Part shown: positions 12,987-21,117 of the stretch, piece after piece | Numbering within the stretch: the first letter of the stretch is position 1 | Layout: each line of letters begins with the position of its first letter | Source of the DNA: a virus | Length of the DNA: 50,049 nucleotides | Virus record (IMG/VR): IMGVR_UViG_3300036859_001054 | Span: 1 to 50,049 of that record | Direction: 5' to 3' (one strand) | The notes under the pieces: model-generated | Told to the model about the DNA's origin: nothing | Seen by the model: the letters and a program-made list of their open reading frames with translations, nothing else | Databases searched by the model: none | Translations under genes and position numbers: made by a program

Positions 12987-14614
12987 GCTTCCACCCCCGC
13001 GATCTCGACGGCGTCCACGGGGCGCGTGGTCCCATCCGCCACCTGCCAGCACGTCAGCTGCAGGATCGGCATTTCTCCGCGGCGGTAGGTCCTCGAGGCC
13101 GACGCGATGTAGAAGCGGTCCCCGTTCGAGAGCTCGATGACGTCGTCGACCTCGAGGAGCGGGTCGTCCAGGATCTCGATCTGCCAGACCTGGTCCTTGA
13201 CGAGCTCGCGCTTCAGGAGGTCCTCGCAGCGTTCGTCGAGCTGCTCCATGGTCGAGATGAAGTCGTTTCGGAGCTCGAGCGTCCGCTCCTCCTCGGGGAG
13301 AAGGCCCTCGATCCCGTGCTTGGCGACGAGCTCCTGATAGACGAACTCGAACGGGTTGCCCCAGACCTCGTACTTCCCGCGCGCGATGTGGCTCGTCGCC
13401 CAAAGGAAGCCGAGGAGCGCCGCCCAGGCCGCGAGCTCGAGCCCGAGGCGGATGATGGCGAGCACCGTGCCGGCGGGCCCGCCCGACTGTTGGACGATGT
13501 AGTCGATGATCGCGATCGCGATGCGCGCCGCGAGGTGCGTCACGAGGAGGAAGGCCTGCACGTTGGCCAGGTACCGGGTGTTGATCTCGAGGCGGCCATG
13601 GAACTCGTCGACCTGCGTCCAATCGGCGTCTGCCCAGCGGATCCGCTTCACCGTGACGAGGTAGGTGTCCTGCACGCGCTGGGTGTGATCGGCCGAGAAG
13701 TAGACCTCCTCGTCGAAGTCGCGCTCGAACCAGCCGGTCGTCGGGGCGAGCTCCACGATTCGCTGCGCCTCCTGGACGATCTTCGTCAGCTCGTGCGCCA
13801 GGCCGCGGAGGACCACGACGTTGTTCACATCGACCTGGTTGGGCTGGCCGCGCGCCGATCGGACGACCGGATCCCCCAGCGGATAGACCCGGGCCGCCGG
13901 CTTGTCGAGCCGGACGTCGACGGCGACGAGGCGTCCCTGCGCGTCGAACTTCGGCTTCTTCCCCACGGGGAAGAGGCACTCGTAGATGGCCTGCAGCGCC
14001 GGCAGCTCCACGATCTGGTTCGTGACGTGCTTGAGGGGGAAGCCCTGCGAGCCGAAGAGGATCTCGTCTTGGCCCAGCTCCATGTGCTCGCGCGCGATCG
14101 CGAGCGCCATCGCGCCGAGGTCCGTGTCGGCCGGGAAGCTGCGCGTCGTGACTTGGAGGTTCAGGTACCGCTCCTCGCGGCCGTAGGCCGTCGCGGTGAG
14201 GCCCTTCGTCTTGTCCGCCGGCGTCCCGGGATCCTCGCCCGGGCGGCCGCGGAAGGTGCCGGTGAAGACGATCGTCCAGTCCTCCTTCGGTATCCGGCGG
14301 TCGCCGGCGAGGACCCGCACGATCACCCCGTCCTCGACGAGGCCGCGGCGCAGGCCCGCGTTGGGATTGCTCGTGAAGCTGAAGTCCGCGCGGGGGAAGG
14401 TCGGATCGTCGCCGGACTCGAAGCCGCTGTTCTCGGTGAGGCCGATCTCGACGACGTAGGGCGTGAGGTCGCGCGGCGCGGCCAGGGCTCGGCCGCTGGC
14501 CACCTCGTTGATCGTGGTCTCGGCCGGATCCCAGACCAGGACCCGCCACGCGGGGTACCGAGTCAGCGATCCCGCGATCGCATTCAGCCACGTGCCTGAA
14601 AGCAGCTGGCGCAT
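12983..14614 (-). CDS. Tail-tip/baseplate hub-like protein with internal hydrophobic insertion
   Basis: 543 residues. The N-terminal 180 residues are beta-rich and resemble hub domains that cap the tail tube (PYVVEIGLTENSGFESGDD, WTIVFTGTFRGRPGEDPG). The C-terminal section (VWQIEILDDPLLEVDDVIELSNGDRFYI) is the strand-rich closing domain usual in gp27/gp44-like proteins. Between them, residues about 350-410 are strongly hydrophobic (FLLVTHLAARIAIAIIDYI and VLAIIRLGLELAAWAALLGF). Two membrane-spanning helices in a hub protein are unexpected. They could insert into the host membrane during DNA ejection. Its neighbours are the fibre (coupled ATGA) and other tail-tip proteins. The hub call is by pattern and position. 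Confidence 0.6.
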   Translation of the reverse strand: MRQLLSGTWLNAIAGSLTRYPAWRVLVWDPAETTINEVASGRALAAPRDLTPYVVEIGLTENSGFESGDDPTFPRADFSFTSNPNAGLRRGLVEDGVIVRVLAGDRRIPKEDWTIVFTGTFRGRPGEDPGTPADKTKGLTATAYGREERYLNLQVTTRSFPADTDLGAMALAIAREHMELGQDEILFGSQGFPLKHVTNQIVELPALQAIYECLFPVGKKPKFDAQGRLVAVDVRLDKPAARVYPLGDPVVRSARGQPNQVDVNNVVVLRGLAHELTKIVQEAQRIVELAPTTGWFERDFDEEVYFSADHTQRVQDTYLVTVKRIRWADADWTQVDEFHGRLEINTRYLANVQAFLLVTHLAARIAIAIIDYIVQQSGGPAGTVLAIIRLGLELAAWAALLGFLWATSHIARGKYEVWGNPFEFVYQELVAKHGIEGLLPEEERTLELRNDFISTMEQLDERCEDLLKRELVKDQVWQIEILDDPLLEVDDVIELSNGDRFYIASASRTYRRGEMPILQLTCWQVADGTTRPVDAVEIAGVEA

Positions 14615-14618
14615 CGTT

Positions 14619-16031
14619 CTATGACCCCTGCTCCGTGGGGAATCCGCCGATGTCGCGCGCCTTCGGGCCGGCGACGAGGATGGGCGCGCTCCGCTTCCGC
14701 AGCGGTGACCCCAGCGTGTCGTCGTCCAGCCAGACCTCGTAGTAGGCGACGTCCGCGGCCTTGTCCGCGTCGTAGTCGAGCGCGATCCGGTGCCGGACCG
14801 GCGCAGCGTAGGGCCCGCCCAGTGGCGCCTCTCCGGAGGCTGCCTGCAGCGTCGTGTAGAACTCGTCGGCCCCCACCTGGGTCAGCTTCGCGCCCTGCGG
14901 GTCGCCTGCGCTGGCCTCGAGCTTCCACTTCCGGACCACGAGACGCGGCGTCCCCACGGAAGCGCCGTGGATGCCCACGATGACCAGGGGCTGGGGCACC
15001 GGGCCCCCCGGCCAGACGACCGGTGGCGGGCCATGCGGATCTCCCTCGCCCACCGGCGTCCCAGGCACGCCGGGGCAATCGGGCGGCGGCGGATCGCCGC
15101 ACTTGGTGAAAAACTCCTCCTTCACCTCCGTATAGTTGTGCGGGCTGTTGCAGATGACGGTCGGCGCGCCGAGGACCTCGATCCAGACCGGCGAGTCGAC
15201 GAAGTAGACGGATCCGGCCTTCGAGCGGAAGCGCGCCGTGAGCTTCTTCTGCCCGGGCGTGTTCTGGACGTTGATCTGCCGGAGCGTAGAGATCTCCGCG
15301 TCCGTGATCGGCTCCACGGCCGTCCCCACTCCCTCGGTCCCGGGCACCTCGTCGAAGAAGGAGACGAACTTGGCGCCCCCATAGGCCTTGGCGAAGCCAG
15401 GCTCGATCTCCGGATTGCCGTCGCGGTGGAGGGCGAGGAACTCGTCGTTCCAGCTCGGCATGAAGTCGACGGGGATGGTGAGCCACGGCCCGCCGCCGAT
15501 GATGGAGAACTGCCGGAAGACGGGCAGCAGCGTCGTCGGGTCGAGCGCGGAGAAGCCGCCCACCGTGACGATGTCGGGGTCCTTCGACTTGATCCAGAAC
15601 TCCCGCTCGACGGCGCCGCGCTTCGAGTCCCAGCGGATGAAGTTCCGACGCGCCCCGGTCACCGGAGATCCCGCGACCGTCGTGCCGGCGCCGGCGAGGA
15701 ACTCGAGGGCGAGGATCCCCGGCGCGGCCGCCAGGACCTGCGACCGCAGGTTCAACCCGAGGTTCGTCCGGTCCTGGTAGAGATAGACGGCGGTGAGGAT
15801 GTCGTCGATCCCCAGCGCGTACTCCGTCCGGACGCCGAGGCCGGAGAGGATGGGGTTGCCGCGGGTGGATCCGCCGCGGTTCATCGTGAGGCCGATCTTG
15901 GCGAGGACCTGGTTGGCGTTCTCGAGTGGAGAGTGCATGGCGGGGACCGGCTGCCGCAGGCGCGGGGCGTCCGCCCTGGTGACCCGCCAGTAGTCGGCGG
16001 GCCGATGGACTCCGTGCGACTGAAGGGCCAT
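14619..16031 (-). CDS. Large tail-tip structural protein (470 aa)
   Basis: A beta-rich protein beginning MALQSHGVHRPADYWRVTRA, with an Asn/Gly-rich early part and GIDDILTAVYLYQDRTNLGL. Around residues 310-345 a Pro/Gly/Cys-rich linker (CGDPPPPDCPGVPGTPVG) divides two domains, and the second ends in a strand-rich DYDADKAADVAYYEVWLDD section like a fibronectin-type fold. No enzyme motif. It is part of the tail-tip operon between the 196-aa and hub-like genes. The family was not recognised. Confidence 0.65.
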   Translation of the reverse strand: MALQSHGVHRPADYWRVTRADAPRLRQPVPAMHSPLENANQVLAKIGLTMNRGGSTRGNPILSGLGVRTEYALGIDDILTAVYLYQDRTNLGLNLRSQVLAAAPGILALEFLAGAGTTVAGSPVTGARRNFIRWDSKRGAVEREFWIKSKDPDIVTVGGFSALDPTTLLPVFRQFSIIGGGPWLTIPVDFMPSWNDEFLALHRDGNPEIEPGFAKAYGGAKFVSFFDEVPGTEGVGTAVEPITDAEISTLRQINVQNTPGQKKLTARFRSKAGSVYFVDSPVWIEVLGAPTVICNSPHNYTEVKEEFFTKCGDPPPPDCPGVPGTPVGEGDPHGPPPVVWPGGPVPQPLVIVGIHGASVGTPRLVVRKWKLEASAGDPQGAKLTQVGADEFYTTLQAASGEAPLGGPYAAPVRHRIALDYDADKAADVAYYEVWLDDDTLGSPLRKRSAPILVAGPKARDIGGFPTEQGS

Positions 16032-16034
16032 GTC

Positions 16035-16625
16035 CTACACTCCGATCGCGACGATCTCGCCCGCGGGGTGGAAGAACTCCTGCGGGATCCGGAACGATAC
16101 GGTCAGCTGCTCGCGCATGAACCAGGGCTTCTCGATCCCCAGCTCCTCGATGACGAATTCGTCCGGCTGCCCGCAGATCACATCGAGGAGCTCGATGTGG
16201 AAGCGGCGCCAGGTCTTGTCGCGCGGGATCCAGCCGATGTACTGGCCCGGCGGCAGCGGGTCGATCAGGTACCGGTGGAATTGCCGGAAGAGCTCGGTGA
16301 AGGTCGAGAGCTGCTCGGCGACCCACACCTCTTGGATCACGACCGCATCGGAGGGGTCCGGAAACCAGGCCGTCGCCTGGGCGGTGAGCGTCTGGATGGA
16401 TGCGCTGCGGTTCCTCTCGAGCTGGCGGTAGCCGAGGTTGATCGTCTTGTCCGGCATCCGCGGGTAGATGATGGGGTCGTAGTAGGGGTGCCGCATCTGG
16501 CGGCCGCCGCCGTGCTGCGGGAAGTGGCGCGGATCGCGTCTGCGGTTCGGGCGATGCCAGTCGCCCCACGGGTCGAAGGAGTCGTTGTCGTAGTCCGACA
16601 TCCTTCCGCGGCACACCAGGTCCAT
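16035..16625 (-). CDS. Hypothetical tail protein (196 aa)
   Basis: The start is set at MDLVCRGRMSDYD because GGAG lies about 8 nt upstream; an in-frame ATG eight codons later is the alternative. The first 50 residues are polar with many Asp, Arg, His and Pro (DNDSFDPWGDWHRPNRRRD). The rest is a folded domain (FRQFHRYLIDPLPPGQYIGW, DKTWRRFHIELLDVICGQPD, MREQLTVSFRIPQEFFHPAG). It is likely a distal-tail or tip component from its place between tape measure and hub. No recognised family. Confidence 0.6.
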   Translation of the reverse strand: MDLVCRGRMSDYDNDSFDPWGDWHRPNRRRDPRHFPQHGGGRQMRHPYYDPIIYPRMPDKTINLGYRQLERNRSASIQTLTAQATAWFPDPSDAVVIQEVWVAEQLSTFTELFRQFHRYLIDPLPPGQYIGWIPRDKTWRRFHIELLDVICGQPDEFVIEELGIEKPWFMREQLTVSFRIPQEFFHPAGEIVAIGV

Positions 16626-16645
16626 CTGCCAGCGCTCCGTTCTGC

Positions 16646-17206
16646 CTAGTCCACGCCGGGCGTCGCGATCTTCTCGTCCCGGACCAGCACCAAGCTCAGG
16701 ATGTTGTTCTCGCCGATCGTCACGTCCTTGGTGATCGAGATCCGCGCCCTCTCGCCCGTGTCGAGGCCTCCGAGGTCGTCGATCTCGGCCGCCTGGGCGT
16801 TGACCTTCGAATCGAAGAGCCGCAGGCGATAGCTCGTCATGACTCCGGCCTTGTTGTAGACGACCAGGTCCTGGATCGCGTTCTCGCCGAGGATCCCCAG
16901 CGTCCGCTCGAGGCGGAAGAGGATCTCGAGGATGTCGTTGCCCAGCGCGTTCGTGTCGAACACGAAGTAGGAGACCGTGATCGTCTCCCCGCCGGCGAGG
17001 ACCCCGTCCCATTCGATCTCGACGTGGGTCGCGTCCGATCGCCGGACCGTGGCGCCCCGCGCGGCGCCGGCGCGGTTGTCGCGGACCGTGGCCACGACGT
17101 AGGTCGAGCCGTCCTTCGTGGCGAAGGGGATCGTCCGGCTCTGCGGGCTCGTCTGCGGATTCGTGAACTGGATCCGCTCGTGGTAGACCAGCGTATGGCT
17201 CGCCAT
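16646..17206 (-). CDS. Hypothetical tail protein (186 aa)
   Basis: The N-terminal half is a beta sandwich (GSTYVVATVRDNRAG, ATHVEIEWDGVLAGGETITV). A helix NDILEILFRLERTLGILGENAIQD follows, then further strands (SYRLRLFDSKVNAQAAEI, ARISITKDVTIGENNILSL). The plan of sandwich plus helix plus sandwich is common among small tail-tip proteins. It lies directly downstream of the 219-aa gene after the tape measure. Function is only inferred from position. Confidence 0.6.
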   Translation of the reverse strand: MASHTLVYHERIQFTNPQTSPQSRTIPFATKDGSTYVVATVRDNRAGAARGATVRRSDATHVEIEWDGVLAGGETITVSYFVFDTNALGNDILEILFRLERTLGILGENAIQDLVVYNKAGVMTSYRLRLFDSKVNAQAAEIDDLGGLDTGERARISITKDVTIGENNILSLVLVRDEKIATPGVD

Positions 17207-17224
17207 CTATTCCCCCTCCCGCAG

Positions 17225-17884
17225 TTACTTGTAAAAGAAGCCGCCCTCGAACTCGTAGGTCCCGGCTGTCGTGATGTTGCCCGTGTGCCAGAGGTGGACC
17301 GCGGCCTCGGCCTGGGGCGGGATGATGAGCGGACCGAGGTTCACGACTCGGCCGACGCCGCCGGCGCCACCCAGCGTCCCTTCCTGGTGCTTGTCCGAGC
17401 CGAACTGCAGGAGCAGCTCCTCCCCGACCTGGAGGATCGCCGTCCGGAGCTGGGCGCGCGCGAGCTTGCGGACGTTGGCGGTCTCGGCCGACAGCGTGAC
17501 GTCGCCGAAATGAACCACGACGTCGGCCGATGGCGCCGCGACGTCGCCGTTCGGGTTCACGGGTGTGATCGCCGTGCCGCCGCCGGTCCGCCGCGTGGCG
17601 CCGAAGTCCAGCGCGATCGCGACTTCCGACTTGGTCGCGGAGGCGGGGACCACCTTCGGGATCAGCCGGAGGTAGTCCATGAAGAGGTGCTTCCCGCCGG
17701 CGGGGGCGGCGGCCGCGTTGTTGCGGATGAGCGCGACGCAGTTCGTGGCGAGGAACGTCGCGCGGATTGCGTGCGCGATCGCGGTCTCGGGCACCGCGTT
17801 GACCAACTTCCAGTAAGCCCCCTCGTCCGCGAGGACGACGGGGTTGAGGACCTGTCCGATCATCGTGCCCAGTCGATACGGCAT
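17225..17884 (-). CDS. Hypothetical virion protein (219 aa)
   Basis: The start ATG (MPYRLGTMIGQVLNPVVLAD) follows an AGGAGAG box. The protein alternates strands and short helices (KSEVAIALDFGATRRTGGG, VVVHFGDVTLSAETANV, LRTAILQVGEELLLQF) and ends in a Gly-rich strand LWHTGNITTAGTYEFEGGFF typical of virion surface proteins. It is the first gene after the tape measure protein, a position usually filled by a distal-tail or tail-tip component. The family was not recognised. Confidence 0.6.
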   Translation of the reverse strand: MPYRLGTMIGQVLNPVVLADEGAYWKLVNAVPETAIAHAIRATFLATNCVALIRNNAAAAPAGGKHLFMDYLRLIPKVVPASATKSEVAIALDFGATRRTGGGTAITPVNPNGDVAAPSADVVVHFGDVTLSAETANVRKLARAQLRTAILQVGEELLLQFGSDKHQEGTLGGAGGVGRVVNLGPLIIPPQAEAAVHLWHTGNITTAGTYEFEGGFFYK

Positions 17885-17899
17885 CTCTCTCTCCTTTCG

Positions 17900-20014
17900 C
17901 TATGAAGTCGGCGCCGTCCCGGCGAACTGGAAGCCGCCGGCGGCGGGTGAACTCGACGTGCCCCTGCCCCAGCGACGGATCGAGTAGAGGATCTCGCCCA
18001 GGAGGTTGTTCGTCGGCACGAGCGCGCGCTGCAGGTCCTCTCCCACGGCCGCGATCGGGACGCTCGAGGGCCCGGCGACGACGCCCCGCACGAGCTGGCT
18101 CGATTCGATCGCGGGATTCAGGTCGGAAAAGGTCTGGCCGAGGTCGCTCTTCTTCCGGCTCATGAAGAAGCCCACGATGCCGGCGATGCCGGTTAGCAGG
18201 TTGGCGAACGCCGTCCCGCCGGCGCCCAGCGCGGAGGTGAGCGCGCTGCTGAGCTGCTTCTGAAGCTGACTCGCGAAGCTGTTGACCATGTTCGAGAAGA
18301 GGTTCTCCCCGATGGCCACCAGGGGCTTGAAGCTGTCGCCCGCGTGGAGGATCCCGTCCGCCAGGCCCTGAAAGACGCCCTCGGAGACGGGGTCGGCGAA
18401 GGCGTCCTTGAAATCAGATTTCCTGGCGAGGAGTTTCATCTCCTCTGTCTGCGTCTTCACCCGCTCCTCGGCATCCTTCCGGAGCTTCTCGTCCGTGACG
18501 GTGGCCCCTGTGATGAACGCCTCGGCCTTCTTCAGTTCGATGATCCGCTGGATCGTCTTCTCCCTGGCCTTCTCGATCTCCTCCAGGGCCGTCGTCGGTG
18601 TGATCAGCTGCTCCAGCGACTCGTGCAGCTTGTCGAGGTCCTGGAAGGCCTTGGCGTCCGCTGTCGTGAAGAGCGTTCGGGCCCGCTCGAGGAGGATGTC
18701 CCGGGTCTTGTCGAGCTTGGCCAGCTTTTCGGGTAGCTCGGTCGCACTGACGGCTCCGGGCGCCTGGCCCCTCAGCTTGGCGATCGCGGCCAGCTGCCGC
18801 TCGATCTCGACGATCTCATTCCCGAACTTGGCCTGCAGCTCGAGCTGCTCGGTCTGTTCCCTGAATTCGTCGGTGACCTTCTCGGCTGCTGTGAACGACT
18901 CCTTCAGGCGCGCGCCGGGCAGCGCGGCGGCCGCCTTCTTCCCCTCCTCGCCGACCCTCACGACGTTGCGCTGCAGCTGCAGGATCTGCTTGTCGATCGA
19001 CTCGAGCTCGACGGTCAACCGTCTGGTCTTGACCTCCGCGATCCCCGGAATGATCTGCTCGATCACGGAGAGCCCCAGCGTGGGGTCCTCGAGGGTCTTG
19101 TTGATCTCGGCCCGGCGCTTATGGAGTGTATTGATCTCCTCCTCGAATCTCACCTGCTCAGCGACGTTCCTGCGGACGATCGCGATCTGGTCCGCAAGCT
19201 TCGTGACGATCTGGATGTCCTGCTGATCCGGGAAGAGCTGCTGCAGGCGAGATCCAACCAGGCTTTCGAACGCGCGCTCGCGCTGGCCGGTCTTGAAGGC
19301 CTCGACGGCGGCCTTGGCGCTCTGCAGGATCCCGACCGTTTCCTTCCCAGCCGCGGTGGCCGCCTTGAAGGCGACGCCGAGCCCCAGGAGGGCGCCGACG
19401 GCGAGTCCGACGGGGCCAGGGAACAGGATGGCCGTAGACGCGAAGATCCCGATTCCCTTCGTGGCCACCTCGATGGCCTTCGATCCCTTGTTGCTCTCGC
19501 CGGCCAGCCCCTGCATGGCAAACTGGACGCCCACCAGGCGGTTGGTCAGACGCGCGAATCGCTCGGTGGCCCGCAGGGAGTTCCGGTCCAGGACTCCGAA
19601 GGACTGGGCGCCTTGGTTGATGGCGGTGCTGGCGCCGGCGACGGCGGCCTGATTCTGCTTCCACCGCTGCTGGAACTCCTGGGCGAGGCGCGCGTTCTGC
19701 CGGTTGATGAGCTCGAAGCGGGTCCCCAGGTTTCCGGTGGCCGCGCCGATCGCCGTCGCCGAGCTCTCCACCGCCGCACGATTGCGGTCCCACTTCGACT
19801 GGAATTCGGTGGCGAAGGCGGCGCTCTTCTTCGCGAGCGTGTCGAACGAGAGGGAGATGCCCTTGCCTGCGCGGTCGACGTTCTCGGCCGTCTGCCCGGT
19901 CTTGGTGGCGAACTTGTCGAGCGCCGCCTCTCCCGAGGCGAGGCCCTTCTCCAGACTCGCGACCTCGATCTTGAGCGCGGAGTAGATCGAGCCGACGTCG
20001 AAACCTTCAGGCAT
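17900..20014 (-). CDS. Tail tape measure protein
   Basis: 704 residues, long and helical. The N-terminus has regular coiled coil (YSALKIEVASLEKGLASGEA), repeated patterns ATEFQSKWDRNRAAVES and AQEFQQRWKQNQAAVAG, a hydrophobic stretch at about 190-225 (GIFASTAILFPGPVGLAVGA, GLGVAFKAATAAG) and a second one near 600-625 (TALGAGGTAFANLLTGIAGI). Such proteins set tail length and line the tube before ejecting with the DNA. It follows the two-frame chaperone genes as in lambda-like phages, with one plus-strand gene inserted between. At 704 aa it predicts a short non-contractile tail (roughly 100 nm if about 1.5 Å per residue). The Shine-Dalgarno is weak (AAAAG). Confidence 0.87.
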   Translation of the reverse strand: MPEGFDVGSIYSALKIEVASLEKGLASGEAALDKFATKTGQTAENVDRAGKGISLSFDTLAKKSAAFATEFQSKWDRNRAAVESSATAIGAATGNLGTRFELINRQNARLAQEFQQRWKQNQAAVAGASTAINQGAQSFGVLDRNSLRATERFARLTNRLVGVQFAMQGLAGESNKGSKAIEVATKGIGIFASTAILFPGPVGLAVGALLGLGVAFKAATAAGKETVGILQSAKAAVEAFKTGQRERAFESLVGSRLQQLFPDQQDIQIVTKLADQIAIVRRNVAEQVRFEEEINTLHKRRAEINKTLEDPTLGLSVIEQIIPGIAEVKTRRLTVELESIDKQILQLQRNVVRVGEEGKKAAAALPGARLKESFTAAEKVTDEFREQTEQLELQAKFGNEIVEIERQLAAIAKLRGQAPGAVSATELPEKLAKLDKTRDILLERARTLFTTADAKAFQDLDKLHESLEQLITPTTALEEIEKAREKTIQRIIELKKAEAFITGATVTDEKLRKDAEERVKTQTEEMKLLARKSDFKDAFADPVSEGVFQGLADGILHAGDSFKPLVAIGENLFSNMVNSFASQLQKQLSSALTSALGAGGTAFANLLTGIAGIVGFFMSRKKSDLGQTFSDLNPAIESSQLVRGVVAGPSSVPIAAVGEDLQRALVPTNNLLGEILYSIRRWGRGTSSSPAAGGFQFAGTAPTS

Positions 20015-20016
20015 AT

Positions 20017-20046
20017 TTCACTTTTCAGACAACTTCGGGATATACT
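20017..20046 (+). promoter_or_regulatory. Candidate promoter of the plus-strand moron gene
   Basis: TTCACT (20017-20022), an 18-nt spacer and TATACT (20041-20046) match the -35 and -10 boxes at 4/6 and 5/6 positions. An AGGAGG ribosome binding site follows at 20058-20063 and the ATG at 20070. The predicted leader is about 17 nt. Confidence 0.5.
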
Positions 20047-20069
20047 TTCCACCCATTAGGAGGTCCGAT

Positions 20070-20396
20070 ATGGGCAAGAGTGTTTTTGCGGGGTTCGTGG
20101 GCGCGGCCGCCATGTTCATCGCGATGAGCGTCATGGGGGCCACTCATCAGAGTGGGAGCTCCTCGGTCGAGAAGAAGCTTGACCAGCTCCGCGCGGTGAT
20201 GATCATGAGCCATCACAAGGAGATCCAGGCGTTCCTCAAACCCATGGCCGGCCCTGAGAAGCCCAGCAAGGAGCTGGTGGCCGCGATGGTCCCTTTCTAT
20301 GGGGCGATCGAGGATCTCGGGAAGGACGACGAAGGGGCCGCCATGTACTACGTGATGATGGGCAAGACTCCCCCCGAGAAGGCAAAGGGCAAGTAG
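20070..20396 (+). CDS. Moron-like small exported/membrane protein (108 aa)
   Basis: The only plus-strand gene within the head-tail region, with its own promoter-like sequence and a strong AGGAGG box. Residues 5-24 (VFAGFVGAAAMFIAMSVMGA) form a hydrophobic signal peptide or anchor; a cleavage site after VMGA is plausible. The mature part is short, helical and charged (EKKLDQLRAVMIMSHHKEIQ, PFYGAIEDLGKDDEGAAMYY), ending KTPPEKAKGK. Independent expression from a lysogen would fit superinfection exclusion or host modulation. That is inference from context. The gene was inserted between the tail chaperone genes and the tape measure gene, an uncommon site for insertion. Confidence 0.72.
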   Translation: MGKSVFAGFVGAAAMFIAMSVMGATHQSGSSSVEKKLDQLRAVMIMSHHKEIQAFLKPMAGPEKPSKELVAAMVPFYGAIEDLGKDDEGAAMYYVMMGKTPPEKAKGK

Positions 20397-20407
20397 GGCT
20401 CGGATCA

Positions 20408-21084
20408 TCAATCCTCCACTCCGAAAGCCTCCAAGAACCGCTGAGGCGCTCTCCCCTGCCACACCTCGCCGCGTGCCGCCAGCTGCGCCTCCTCGACCTT
20501 CCGCCGCACCTGGGAGATCCACTCCCCGAGCTTCCGCGGCCCGTCCTGGGAGAAGAGCGCGGAGATCGTCGAGAACTGGCGCTCGTCGCGGGTCACCTCG
20601 ATCTCCTCGGCGACCCGGACCATCAGGTTGATGAGGTCCTGACTCCACACCCCGTCCCACGCGAGGAGCTCCTCCATGGTGGCCAGGCCCGTCCGGCAGA
20701 GGAGCCCCAGCTGCGTTTCTAGGGGGTACCGTTTCCCGGCTCCTGCTGATCCCTCGTCAGGTGACCCCAGCCCCTGGCGAGGGCGAGCAGGTTTTTTGCC
20801 TTGTGGGCGCTCATGTTGAGATCGACGGAGACCGCCGCGATCTCGAGGACGTCCTCCATCGGCAAGGCGTCCACCATGTCCCGGTCCTCGGGACGCACGG
20901 ACTCCCGCGCGATGAAAGGGATCTTGTCGGGATCGCCGGCGACCCGGCACATCTCCCAGAGCTTCCGCCAGCTCCACTTCTCGATCGCCACCGTCTTCCC
21001 GTTGGAGAGTGTGACCGTCCGCAGGCGCTCGGTGAGCGCCGGCGGGGCCGTCTCCAGGGGATCCCGAACCGCCTCGTCTGCCAC
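20408..21084 (-). CDS. Tail assembly chaperone, frameshift fusion (gpGT-like)
   Basis: Predicted -1 frameshift product of about 225 aa. Translation starts at 21084 (MADEAVRDPLETAPP), decodes to the Asn of QEPGN at the slippery heptamer 20737-20731, then slips back one base and continues RYPLETQLGLLCRTGLATM to the stop at 20408. The downstream frame has no plausible start of its own; its open frame upstream is a shadow. It contains a helical protein-like sequence (SQDLINLMVRVAEEIEVTRD, KLGEWISQVRRKVEEAQLAA). In lambda the same arrangement (gpG and gpGT) supplies chaperones that hold the tape measure protein while the tube polymerises. Gene order tube-G-GT-tape measure fits well. Confidence 0.8.
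20719..21084 (-). CDS. Tail assembly chaperone, unshifted form (gpG-like)
   Basis: 121 residues ending GNGTP at a TAG located 9 nt past the slippery site. It contains the strand-turn-strand RLRTVTLSNGKTVAIEKWSW, common in tail chaperones, and a helical section (MEDVLEIAAVSVDLNMSAHK, NLLALARGWGHLT). The gene lies directly downstream of the tail tube gene. It would be made in excess over the shifted form. The family call rests on position, size and the frameshift signal. Confidence 0.8.
   Translation of the reverse strand: MADEAVRDPLETAPPALTERLRTVTLSNGKTVAIEKWSWRKLWEMCRVAGDPDKIPFIARESVRPEDRDMVDALPMEDVLEIAAVSVDLNMSAHKAKNLLALARGWGHLTRDQQEPGNGTP
20731..20737 (-). other. -1 programmed frameshift heptamer GGGAAAC
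   Basis: In the zero frame the minus strand reads CC-G GGA AAC GGT ACC CCC TAG. This is a canonical X XXY YYZ slippery heptamer, close to GGGAAAG in the lambda G-T pair. Slippage by -1 gives CGG TAC CCC CTA GAA, the start of the downstream open frame. The zero-frame stop comes 9 nt after the heptamer. Confidence 0.85.
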
Positions 21085-21117
21085 GTTCGCCTCCCTGGGT
21101 TAGTAGTCCGTCCGTCT

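Noticed and set aside
11175-14591. A single 1138-codon fibre gene
   Set aside because: The first 535 codons are an out-of-frame shadow of the hub-like gene; the real fibre starts at 12986 with an ATGA overlap.
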